Below are positions 24,135-35,577 of a stretch of 64,000 bases of DNA, piece after piece (positions within the stretch are counted from its first letter, which is position 1; every line of letters begins with the position of its first letter). Made by a program: the position numbers and the translations under genes. Origin of the DNA: Gyromitra esculenta (taxonomy: Eukaryota > Ascomycota > Pezizomycetes > Pezizales > Discinaceae); assembly GCA_038503075.1 (NCBI GenBank), contig JBCAML010000002.1, positions 62,001 to 126,000 of the forward strand. The letters run 5' to 3'. The notes below the pieces were generated by a model. That model saw only the letters and a program-made list of their open reading frames with translations, was not told where the DNA came from and did not search any database.

Positions 24135-27100
24135 ATTGGGCTGCAGGGGATGTTTGAAGGGTGGCTAAGCAATTGGGAAGAGCTAACTCCTGATTTTGCT
24201 TATGAAGACTGGATTGAGCTTGAAGAAGGTGTCTTGGAGAGTGAATCATTGACGGGACATTTATGTGGTATATATACTAGTCATATTTGGTTTATCTATC
24301 TATGGGGTTTACTAGATGTTGCATTTATAGGAGCGTATCTATCGTGATCACTAGGCGAAGTTCTAGCACATGCTCTCCGATATTGCGGAGGGAAGTAATG
24401 GGGATAGGAGCTGGTAGCTAGGCTCAGCTCCGAAGCCTCATGGATGCCCTCTTGGAGAATTTACCATGATCGGCTAGCAATTCGTCATATCCACAGTCAC
24501 TATCGCGAGAAGCGAGTAGGGCGGTGAACACCGCTACGTGCAGAAAAATCTAGATACTGAAAATAGTAAGATCATTAAACCTTCGGTACCTAGCGATAAC
24601 CATATTACGGAGCTTAGATAAAGCTTTCCGAGAGAATGATCACTTTTCATGGGTAGCTAGTGGGGTATCTATCATACTTTTGTGGAGGCTACTTTCGTAT
24701 ACGCGATTGGTAAATTCCACGGAAGGTGAGATGAGATGAAGTGGAGATGGACCTACTAAGAAACCTAGATACGTTTGGGAATTAACTAGCTAGCCCCACT
24801 CACGTTAGACCTGTAAAATAGGCGTATACCGTTTGTAGACGGACGTTGAATTATGCCCCTGTCCTGCATTAACATGCGTTCGTCGGTTCGTGTGCCTGCC
24901 TACTCTATATGGCGCAGAGAACTGATTCAAGAACTATCGCAACTTCCAATCAGAAATTATTTAGTTCTAACGGGGATTGTGCAATGATCCGCACAGCGCC
25001 GTGCCATTGCCATAAAGAGCCATCCCACAGCACGCGATGCTGCCGAAAAAGTTTAAACTCACATTCATCCAAGCATGGTTAATCCTACCCTGTTACATTT
25101 AGTTTATACTCCCCTTAATACTAGCTAGAGCCCCTCTTCTGATCCTCCATTGACAACTTAAGCTCGATATAAAGTTATGACGGTTTAGGAAGTCGAATAG
25201 TAACCAGATTCCCGATCTAGTAACCCGCAACTGGCAACTTCCGAATCTGTGATGCAACCCCGGATTCGCGCCAGGGATCAAGAATTTCATTATCTACCTT
25301 AATAAATTAGAGATGGGAAGTTCGAAGCAAGATTGAACCTGAGAATGGGGGTGGAGGTGGCCGAAATTCGTATCATCGGACGAAACTTTAATCTCATGAC
25401 CAGCTATGGCTGTCAAGTTCGGCGGATAAACCCGCATCTAACACGATATATCATATACTTTACAAAATTCTATTTGGATGCTACAATCGTGTTGTTTTAG
25501 GAATCTGCTAGGAGAGCGATAACTCAATTTCGGTCACTATTAATTAATTTTTAAGATGTCATAAATATGCAAGTTTATTTGCAATTGAAATAGAATTAAG
25601 ATAGTGGGCGGAGACGACCAGGTAAGACATATATTCCGCAGGGCTATCAATGTTCTCTGTATTGTATGTGCTCTTCGATATTCTGCACAGTTTTATAACC
25701 GGGAAACAAGCGAGCTTGGCCTTCCAAGACGGCGATAGATAGATTATCGGCTAGTAGCGATATCGCGAGTACCTTAATCTCCCGTTCCACTAGTTAATGG
25801 ATGTCAAGTGGGAGGGAAGCCTTGTTCTCTCTTCTTGGCTACTTATTCGAGCCGGGCACCGTACCTGGATCCGTGACCTCACTGTACCATTTCTCGTCTC
25901 TCTAATCTGTCTCTAAAGCCGAATATACTGGAATTGGAACGTCTGCTCCGAGCACCAAGTACCCAATGCTATGTTAGGTGAAAAAAGTCCGATAAGCTTT
26001 CTTTACCCCACACTCGTGCCTGAAAATCATCCCATAGCCGACGTTAATATCAAAAATCCCGCGTGCGGTTTAGGCCGCTAAGTTTAGACTATATATCGGA
26101 GAGTTCCGAAATCTTTTGAGTTGAGAACACAGATCTGAATCTATGGGTCATATGCTGATCGCGTCGAGCTGAGCAGGCAGTCAAACGGTATTAAAAAGAC
26201 TTTAAAATGTTGGTCCACTCCCATTATGAGAACATCTTCGAGGCTGTAGCTTATACTACACATAGAGCAACGTTAGCCTACTTTTGCTAACATACTCTTA
26301 TCTTACTCTCCTCATTTTCACCAACTCGGGAAGCCGTAGTGGATTGCATTCAATCTTCCCATCCCTCCATCCTCCATCCTTCTGGATTCCCTTGAACCCC
26401 TCAACAACATCGAAATTAAGAATTACGACAGTCTCCTCTCCATTCCAAGTCGTCAATACTACCATATTACGGAAACCGAAATGGATTGGGTGTCTCACGA
26501 GCGGAGGTGTCAGGTTTATCAAATATGGTATCATTGGGCAATGTAGTAGTCACTCCAAGAGTTATACCTGCCTGCACCCACAGTCAACTTGCTGAATAAT
26601 GGTGTGCCGCAACTGGCATATATATACCATACACGTGCCAGGCCTTAAACCATGTTCAGGCCCAACCCCTCGCCTAGCCTTTTTCCGTAGATCTGGCAAG
26701 TTTGATCGCATAAGGACGTCTAAGGGTCGTTCTATACGGCGTTAGGTGATGTAGAAAAAAGGTAACGAACGGGTGTCGTAAGAAGCACCACTGACCCTGA
26801 AGATGGAGGGATCTTGGTGGAGAAGATCTCGGTGTATAGACCGTACACGCGGGTTTTGTAAGTAAGTTAGTGAAGCCAAGGCCAAGGTGTGCTTCGTCAT
26901 CTCGACCTCGAATTAACGAAAAGGCGAGACTGTGGATGTCATTCGCCCTTATCATGTAGTAAAGGCAATCGTATCGAGTGATTTATAATGATTGATTTAG
27001 AGAGACAGACACATAGCTATATCGGTAAATTACAAGAAGTCTATGCATGCTCTAGCCTCTTATTCAAGTGGCCTTAAAAGAAATCATTTTGCTTGGGTCT

Positions 27101-28026
27101 GAAATGAACCGATGATTAATTATAGCCTACATATAAGCAGCAGCCAGCTAGTAATCCACTACTAATCGGGAGATGAGGTTTGTCGATGGTTTAGACTACG
27201 TTCGAGTATTACCCAAGCTTAGGACACTGAACGAAATAAAAGCAAAGCAGGTGCTATATGTATACAGCAGCTTAACCAATAGAGAGATTCTAAGCTCGAA
27301 ACCGAGCCCCCAAAGCCCGTCTAGCTGCCAAAGGCCCACTAGGACCGAACCCTAAGTACTATTAGGACGCAATACTAATAGTTTCATTCTCGAGTGATAA
27401 GATGTGACCCTACTACAGAAACCAAAGATTGCTACAATGGCATTTCACACAGCTGCAGTTCATAAGGCCTCCCCAATTGGTCACGCAGCTATTATTTAAA
27501 ATACAAATTGATTGGTTATAGGTGCATTTGAGTTTGTCGTGGCATGGTTTCTGTGATGAGGGCATTTATGAGATTAACTATAATGCTCCCTAGAGACTAA
27601 ATCGATGTAAAGGTCCCTGTCTTCTGAGAATCCTACATACTGTATGATTTAGGCGAATAACGCGAATATCGGTAGGCTAGAAACTGTAGGACGATTTATG
27701 GGCCCGGCGATAGAACTGAAGCAGCGGATACGGTCGGTAATCGGGTAAAAATATGACGAGAGAGCGGACCAGAGGGAGTCTCTGTAATTGAAAATTCAAA
27801 AATTTGCAATAAACATAGCTTAGACCGAGATGCAATTTAAATATAGATCTGTAGGATTGCACTTGCTTAGCACCACCGAAATTTATCCTGGCAAATCATT
27901 GGTGGGCTTAAGTTCGAGTGATGGCTCGCGAGTGAATAGATCGCCTAAAATAGATATATGTGCTCGTGGGCATATTATAATTCATCTCTTCCCTCCACTA
28001 GACCTGTTATGATTGCAGCAATCCGA
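24135..28026. other. Gene-poor AT-rich interval
   Basis: Apart from the fungalysin promoter at the left edge, I find no gene. Short open frames at 26298-26534 (minus) and 26674-26955 (minus) have no recognisable motif. The sequence is AT-rich with few long frames, consistent with decayed repeats, but no clear terminal repeats were found. Confidence 0.55.
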
Positions 28027-30116
28027 TCATTTAATCAACTTGAAAACTACTGCAGGTATTTCTGGCTTCTTTTCCCACCTCTTTTCCCAAACTCCCGCGA
28101 CACCTTTCTCTCCCACCTTCACAGGCAACCCAAACACTGCTGAAATCAGCCAAGTCTCTTCTGGCTTCGGCAGATGCTCCGTCTCTAACTGCGGCAATAC
28201 AGTTCTCGCATAGATCAGGTTCGAATTCGCATCGACGTTCATCACCGTTCCTTTCCTTTTTTCACCAGGTGACAAATCCAAGATCCCAACCGCTCCAGCA
28301 GGCGACACGGCGAACGCTTCGCCAACCTTCTCAGACCTTCCCTCGGTTCCATCGTAAGTCGGCAATGTACGGCCGTCTTCACGAGTTTGCCCGTAGATTG
28401 CAAACGATCCCTCGGCAGAAAGAAGCTTCCGGTTAGGATTCTTGAGCTTGTGAACTCTGAGATGCCAATTCTCGGATACGTTCTCAACCGGTGGGAATAG
28501 CCATGTTTCGACCTCGACGTCTGGCCAAGGGAACCACTTTGAAATCAACACCGGAAGATTATCAAGAGTTTCAATTCTAGCCTCTGGTGCCAACCGCCTT
28601 GTTTTCCACGTTTCTCCCTCGTCCTCTGAAAAGGCAATCATGCTGTCGGCCGCATGCTGGTCGAGCCCGAATGACCCCGTAGGGACACTAAACCCGAAAG
28701 CAGAAGAGTAGGCGAATTTACCATACTTGGCTTGGGTGGCCTTGAGTGGATAATGGCAGGCCTGGCCTGAGGAAAGAAGGAATGTGTGATCGCCAAGGTG
28801 GCTTATAATGTGGCTAGGATGGTGCAACGAGACGACTTTCGGAAGTTTTGTAGACGGCAATGGGAGCTCTTTAGAGGACCAGAAAGGATGTGAGTCGGGA
28901 AGTGCGAGTGGGATGAAGGCTTTCATCCCCCAGTATGGAGATCCGGGTGAATTGTAGTTTTCCGTAAAGTACATATTAGGGTAACAGTACCCGATTGAGA
29001 GCGTTCCGTCGGAGGAAAATATATCTTGCTGAGACCACCAGCGAAGATTACGTAGAAGCAGTCCTTTCACAACACCCCAGGAGAGAGGTGCAGGAAGTTC
29101 GACATCTGCGAAAGCTACGGCACCCCAGAAGGCGGCCATGGCCATCCGGTAGGTTGTGCTACGGCCAAAAGGGATTGCCCGACCTTTCAAATGTGGTAAG
29201 AAATCGTTCGGGAATCACGTATCAAGGCTTGAGAAAGTTGGCTTACCAGATTCATCGAACATGTGCACAAAATCAACAGCGTACTTTCGGGCTCTATCCC
29301 TATATTCCTCTGCTCGAACAGGATCTGTGTCTGCTGCTAACTTCGAATAAACGAGTTGAGCATACTGGATTGCAAATGATCCGGAATAATAGTCCAGTTG
29401 CCGAACTCCTTCAGGTCCATCTCGAGACCATCCGTCACCGAGGTAAAACGTATCAAGATGGTCCAGATCTGCCTTCAACCGTTCAGGATCAAAGACAGCC
29501 CCAACTTTGGAGAGACCGAGATTAGCGAAGACACGGAACCAGAGCCTATGGTCCAAAAACATTAGTAGTAATTTCTTAAGGGTAGAGATTGGCCTCGTAC
29601 CAATTTGTATTTGGCATCTATCTTTCGTTAGAAATAAGAACTCTATTAGGGTTGGAGAAAGTTACATGCCTCTTTATCATTGATAGCCGTCAACCATTTC
29701 GCCAAAGCTTCTTTAGCCTCGGCACTCAATGGCTCCCAAAGCTGTTCAGAAGCAATCGCCAAAGCAAATCCAATGGGAGACATCTCCACCATTCTTTGAT
29801 CTCTTGCCCTTGACTCTCCCCAGTACTCTGGATCCCTTGGATCTGTGCCGGCTGCTAAACCACTTACCCAGCGATCAACGCCTTCGTAAGAGCCACCACC
29901 CGCAAGAAGTGATGCGAGGCCCCATAGTGGCCGCGCAAAGCCCTCAAGCTGCGCTGCAGTCTCGTCGTAGTGTGTTGCTGTGCTGCCTATCTTAATACGA
30001 GCGCCATTTGGAGAGGTATGCTGTGCCAGTGGATCCAAAAAAGATTTAAGAGCTTCTTGAAGCTCCTGGCGAGTTTGCATAGGGTTCTTAGAAAAAGGAT
30101 GAGGTTTTCCAGGCAT
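28027..30116 (-). CDS. DUF2264 domain protein
   Basis: Four exons (29670-30116, 29601-29617, 29247-29545, 28027-29183) give 639 aa covering a full-length DUF2264 protein. The first half carries the helical-barrel-like part ([91 protein letters not shown]). The second half has [20 protein letters not shown] and a C-terminal beta-rich part. The fold resembles alpha/alpha-barrel carbohydrate-active enzymes, but I know of no demonstrated activity. The motif KEMPNTNWLWF is obtained only by using a GC-AG intron (29618-29669) and a 17-nt microexon. It is divergent from a Gfo/Idh/MocA gene across 686 bp, which suggests a role in carbohydrate or sugar-acid metabolism. Confidence 0.92.
29618..29669 (-). 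other. GC-AG intron next to a 17-nt microexon
   Basis: The only 5' splice site compatible with both reading phase and the conserved motif is GAG/GCATGT, a GC donor. The intron is 52 nt, with TCTAAC as probable branch site and GATAG as acceptor. The following exon is only 17 nt (29601-29617, encoding MPNTN plus two bases of Trp) before a normal 55-nt GT-AG intron (29546-29600). Using the nearby GT (GGCAT/GTAACT) would shift the microexon out of frame. Confidence 0.75.
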
Positions 30117-30802
30117 TTTTGCGATTGTTTTGACGAGTTCTGACAGGATATTTCGACTGTATGGTGTTTTCAGTTTTTTGACGCCCCTCCGCCAATAATA
30201 ACCGGCGGAGAAATAACTGCATGAAGCTAGCAATCGACAACCCCAACCCTAACCCACTGTTTCTAGCTGCGGGGAAGAAAGCTAATAACCTCATGAGATG
30301 CTCGGCTAAATGCGGCAGAAACAACTGTGCCTTGCATCCGTGCATCATATCACGACATTATTCGCATAATTACCCGAAAATGCGGAGAAATTCCTGGAAG
30401 GGAACCTGCAGCTACGGGAATTAGGCTCGGGACAATTGATCCTCGAGCTCAACTATGATTTCACCTGGTTATGCCCTTGGCAAATCCCACGGAAACATCG
30501 TATCTCGCTCTTTTGGCTTTTAGAGGCCGAATTGACCCCCCCGCGTGAAAACATCTTAGTTGCCGAGGCAGGGATGCTCTTCGGAAAAACTGAGGGATGA
30601 GGGATGAGGGGCAGTATTTTCGATAGCGCCAAGGTATACAAAAGCTCAGGTCCCATTGAGTTTTGATTGAACGGTGGGGCTAGATAAGTAGGGCCTTGAT
30701 GCCCCCACCTAAACCTTAACCTCAGGATATCAGTATCATCACTCACATAAGTCATCATTTTTCATTGATTTAAAGGGCTTATTTCCAATAGAAAACGCAA
30801 AT
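30117..30802. promoter_or_regulatory. Shared divergent promoter of DUF2264 and Gfo/Idh/MocA genes
   Basis: This 686-bp interval separates two divergently transcribed starts. It contains the inverted repeat CTCCGCC (30187-30193) and GGCGGAG (30204-30210) with a 10-bp spacer, 71 bp from the DUF2264 start. The spacing and CCG/CGG ends resemble zinc-cluster regulator sites. A CCAAT pentamer overlaps it at 30192-30196. Three hexamers matching the CreA consensus SYGGRG occur at 30539-30544 (reverse), 30674-30679 and 30703-30708 (reverse). A GGGATGA triplet repeat lies at about 30593-30611. Function is inferred from motif matches. Confidence 0.5.
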
Positions 30803-32429
30803 ATGGCCCCAATTAGCGTTTTAATGGTAAGTTAAACAATCCTAGTTCTCCAGGAAGCATTAAATACTAATCTTGGGGTCTTAGGTCGGTACGGGCGAGT
30901 ACACTACAGGGTGGACTGGAAGCGGTGGTTCACAATCCGACAAGAAGGTATGCACAGACCTGTGCTCCTGGGCGGCCTTTTGTCGTGCATATGAGCTTCA
31001 GAACTGATAATGTGTTCAATAGGTTGGTGTCGTGGGTCTCACCCTCTTCGATCTTCGCCGCCGTGGTAAGGTTGGTGATCTTAGCATGGTTGGCACAAAC
31101 GGGTCCAAGTTTCCCGCGATCCGTACGTCGCCAGATGTATCCATATTCAACCAGCCATATGCTGACATACCCTAGGAAACCATCTTGAAAAGAACATCCG
31201 AGATGTCTATAACGGCCTGGATGTATCATTCACTTCTTTTCCTGCTGGAGAAGCTCGTGATCCAGAAGCCTATAAGGCTGCAATTGATGCCTTGTATCCA
31301 GGTGATGCGATCACAATCTTCACACCAGACACTACACATTTCCCAATCGCACTATATGCAATCAAACGCAAAATCCACGTCCTCATCACAAAACCAGCTA
31401 CCAAGACTCTTGAGAATCACCTCGCACTCATCGAAGAGGCAGACAAGCAAGAAGTTTTTGTCTATGTTGAACATCATAAAAGGTAAACAAAAAAGTCAAG
31501 ATACTAGGTTTGATTTGATGACTTTGACGACTAACCTACAAAATAAAGATACGACCCAGCGTACTCAGATGCCAGAGCGAAGGCGAAAGTACTAGGCGAT
31601 TTTAACTACTTCTACTCCTATATGTCACAGCCAAAATCTCAACTCGAGACCTTTAAGGCGTGGGCTGGAAAGGACTCCGATATCTCCTACTATCTTAACT
31701 CTCACCACGTTGATATCAACGCATCCATGATTCCGGACTGGAGACCATTCAAGGTCACCGCTTCTGGTTCTCGAGGAACCGCGACGGACTTGGGCTGTGC
31801 CGAAGGAACCGAAGATACTATCACTCTACTCGTAGATTGGGTCAAGAAGGATGATCCGTCAAAGATTGGTACAGGTGTTTACACTGCCTCGTGGACGGCA
31901 CCACAAAAGGCTGGTGTTCATTCAAATCAATACTTCCACTGTAAGTCCTACTTAATCGATACCAGTGCCAGTAACTCTTCAAGCTAACAGGGATAAATGC
32001 AAGATATGGCGAGTCAGGGTGAGATTAGAGCGAATCAGGCAAAGAGAGGGTACGATGTAACGGACGATAACCTAGGGGCGTTGGCTTGGTACAATCCGTA
32101 TGTGTTTCAATCCTCCCGCCTCACTTGGAGGCACAGGTTTACTAACCAAATAAAAATATAGATTCTACATGCGCTACGCGCCAGATGAGGAAGGCAATTT
32201 CGGTGGCCAGACAGGTTATGGCTACATCTCGTTCGAGAAATTTGTCGACGCTTGCAACTTACTTAATAAGAAGAAGGTCACATTGGCAGAGCTTGATAAG
32301 CGCGGACTCCCAACGCTGAGAAATACAGTTGTTACTACTGCCATCTTGCACGCAGGGAGAGTCAGTCTCGATGAGAAGAGAACTGTGGAGATCCAAGAAG
32401 TGAAAGGAGGCTTCCTTAAGCTAGTGTAA
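30803..32429 (+). CDS. Gfo/Idh/MocA family NAD(P)-dependent oxidoreductase
   Basis: Seven exons (30803-30826, 30885-30947, 31023-31122, 31176-31482, 31549-31940, 32004-32097, 32162-32429) give 415 aa. An N-terminal Rossmann fold starts at once: [13 protein letters not shown] is the glycine-rich loop, followed by [20 protein letters not shown]. The catalytic-region Lys sits in LITKPATKT, where the family's usual EKP is [16 protein letters not shown] and the C-terminal beta-sheet domain with LNSHHVDI and a late [13 protein letters not shown] complete it. The family oxidises or reduces sugars, inositols and related hydroxyl compounds; the substrate here is not readable. Very short first exons (24 and 63 nt) are typical of fungal genes. 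It is divergent from DUF2264 and next to an MFS carrier. Confidence 0.93.
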
Positions 32430-33729
32430 ATTAATTACTCCTTGGTCAGCAGAAAACAAATTCGCGTTTTTGATAGCTATTTCACGTGTCATTTAAAGGA
32501 GAAAAACTGGGGTTTTCCCTTTGCAACCGTATTTAGAGAAGCTCACGCGTGGCAACTGAGACACCTGGTCTAGACAATCTCATTTCTGATCAAAATGAAG
32601 TGGACTGAAGGCGTGGTGCGCCGGAGAAATGTGACCCGAGCGTTACACTTATCCAAGCCAAAACCCCATATAAAAGTGTGGGTGAGAACTCAACCCACAT
32701 CATGAGCCAGTTAGGAAGTCAGCCCGAATCATGTCACTACTCTACAGCAGGGGAAGACTTTAGCCGGATATATTGTATTTCAAGCATTTGTACATCGCCA
32801 ATATGTGGGGTGCCCCGTCATTAACATATCGAGCCGGAGATTCCGTGTGGAGCTACCCCAGTTACAGGGTTGGTGATGTAAGGATAAATACAGATATCCG
32901 ATCGTAATCGAATGGATGAGCGGAAGTCAAGCCGATAGAGCCAAGTAAATTTCGTACAGCCAAAAGTAATTTAGTCGAAAAAAAACGGTTTAACGGTCGA
33001 GCATTAGCTTGGGGGGCTAGCCAACCGGTAATGATTCTCGGCCCATTGTTAGATCAAAGCAAAATGTTAAACCTCTGATCTAAGACTCTCTAGAAGGCGT
33101 AATACTCTGGAATCGTGAACCAAGCAGAGCACAAAGCTGTAAATATATTTCTTCCAGCCACAGTCACCAGTCTGCTGGGAATGGGCAAAGAAAACCCGGG
33201 ACAGGAAATCGATCAACTGCACTTTCATGGAACGGATACTTTGCTTGTATTATCGTTACCGGGAAATTGCCACTTGTCTTGAATGGCAGGGGGGCATGGA
33301 GCTCTGGGCTACAAGCTATGCTTTCCTTGCACCTTTCAATTGGTATCGTCTGAAGAAATGCATCTGGTGTCTCAAAGTGATTGATGGCAGTAAGACGTAA
33401 ACACTATATATATTGAACAAGACTATTTCCGCTTACTAATGGAAGGCGTAACTGGGCAAAAATTGAACCTAGACTTGCAAGTTACCGCTGCAACTGGGGA
33501 CGTAAGCAGTTGAATTCGAAATTTGACAACACATTGATAAGTTTAATTCATAGCTTTTGGACAATCAAGAATTACTCCTATTTTTGCCTCTGTACATAAC
33601 GTATCACATCAAAAAAGATAAAAGTTACGCACTTGCTCCTCATAAAAGGCGGCGATATCATAAACAAGGAAATAACAGCCAAAATGCAAAAAAACCACGC
33701 CACCAGCCCCAAATATCCCCCCAGAAGAC
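32430..33729. other. Intergenic, two genes' 3' ends converge
   Basis: The Gfo/Idh/MocA gene (+) and the MFS carrier (-) converge here. I find no gene, inverted repeat or RNA in this AT-rich 1.3 kb. Confidence 0.6.
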
Positions 33730-35577
33730 CTAGTTTCTAGTTTCAACATGGGTCGAGACTGGAACTTTTTCATCATCAATACCCACATCAGTACCACCCC
33801 CCGGAAGGCCACGCTCAGAGTCTGAGATTTTGGTGTCAACAATCCCGAAAATCTCATCCATCTTCTCGAGCGAGATACCCTTGGTCTCGGGAACGAAGAA
33901 CCAGGTAAAGAAGAACATAGAGAAACAGAAACATCCGTAAATGAAATATGTACCGTATCCACCCCTACCAACGGTAGCCATCATGTTTGGTGTAGCGCGA
34001 GCAACAACAAAGTTGAACAGCCATTGGGTAGCCGCAGCCATGGCGACATTAGTAGCTCTCAAGCGGGCAGTAGGAATCTCGGAAACATAGATCCAGCAAA
34101 CTGGTCCCCATCCGAACTGGAAGAACGATGCGAACAAGAAGATCATGACAATGGCGATGTAGCCAGCTGGGGGTACCTCGGCACCTGGCTGAGGAGGATC
34201 AAAGCGGACGTAGAAACCAATGTAGAACATAGAGGCTCCTTGAGCGATGGAAGTCCAGAGAAGAGATTTGCGACGACCCAAGGAATCGGCAACGAAAAGG
34301 AGGAAAATAGAACAGGTAACCATCTTCACGATTCCGTAGATACCTGTGGCAAAAAGACCTGTTTCGGTGCCTGTAAGTCCGAGATTGGCCTATTGATAGG
34401 TTAGACTTGGACATATCTTCCCTAAGCATCTAGTAGGGCACTTACGAAGATTTGGGGAGCATAGTAGTTGATTGCATTGGTACCAGTCATCTGTTGGCAG
34501 ACCATGAGACCAATTGAAAGAAGGGCTCTGTTGCGGTTACCCTTAATAGTCCACATCTCTCTCTGCAAATCCCAGAATCCACTTCCGCCGACCAAACGTG
34601 ACTCGAATTCAAGTTGTTCCCTCATTTCGTGGAGTTCAGCCTGGACGTATTCGTGGTCTGGTGGGAGGTTACGGACACGCCCAAGAGTAGCTGCTGCCTT
34701 TTCCCATTGATCGGTTTTCGCGAGCCAACGAGGAGACTCATTGCTAATCAACATACCGAGGGCGAGGAAAACAGCGGGGAGACCTTGCATGGCAAGAGAA
34801 ATAATCCATTGAGAGTTGCCCTTAGCATGGAGAAGATTGCCGTAGTTGATCCAGAATGCAATACAAACACCAGTAACAATCTATTTCAAGCCAATTAGTC
34901 GATATTCAAATAATTACTCTCTCCTAATAACTTCAGCTGAAGTACTCACAAAAAGTTGGTAGAGACCTGTCAAAGCTCCACGGATGGCTCTCGGCGCGTT
35001 CTCAGATGTATAAAGAGGGTTGACCATGGAAGCAGCACCGACACCAATACCAGAAATAAATCTATCAGATCGTTAGTTATGGTGATATCAAATTGAGGCT
35101 AAATTTCCGAGGTGAAAAACTGACCTTCCGCAATACATAGCAGCCAGTTTTCCCATAGAGCCAGCTTGCAAGACAGTTCCAATAATAGCAATAATAGCAC
35201 ATCCAAATAGAGTCACCCTTCGTCCAAACTTGTCTGCGAACCAACTGGCAGCCAAGGCACCAGCAAAACACCCGGCTTGCAGAGTAGAAACAATGTTTGC
35301 TTCCAAGTTGGCACCTCCAACCTTGTCCAAATGTGAAAGACCAAACATCCTGCCAAAGACGTTAGACTCGCTGAAGCCCCATTTGCGATGTGAAGAAAGA
35401 CACGTACGCTCTAAAACTGTCCAACTTAAGGACACCTCCAATGATACCAATGTCCATACCGAACAACATGCCGGCGAAGCAAGCAGAACATGACAGGACA
35501 TAGACCCTCCAATTGTAAATCTGGGGAGGATCATTTTTCATGGCCTCATTTTTGACGATCTTGGTGAGGAAACTCAT
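33730..35577 (-). CDS. MFS sugar or sugar-acid transporter, quinate-permease-like
   Basis: Five exons (35408-35577, 35125-35349, 34950-35061, 34446-34880, 33730-34389) give 533 aa of the major facilitator sugar-porter family with 12 predicted membrane helices. Signatures in order: [19 protein letters not shown] (TM1), [14 protein letters not shown] between TM2 and TM3, [30 protein letters not shown] before the central loop, [22 protein letters not shown] in TM7, [11 protein letters not shown], and [16 protein letters not shown] after TM12. The N-terminal [10 protein letters not shown] and overall pattern resemble fungal proteins annotated as quinate permeases, a group that also includes galacturonate carriers. 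The substrate is therefore open: hexose, quinate or a uronic acid. Its position beside the Gfo/Idh/MocA and DUF2264 genes suggests supply of their substrate. Confidence 0.94.
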
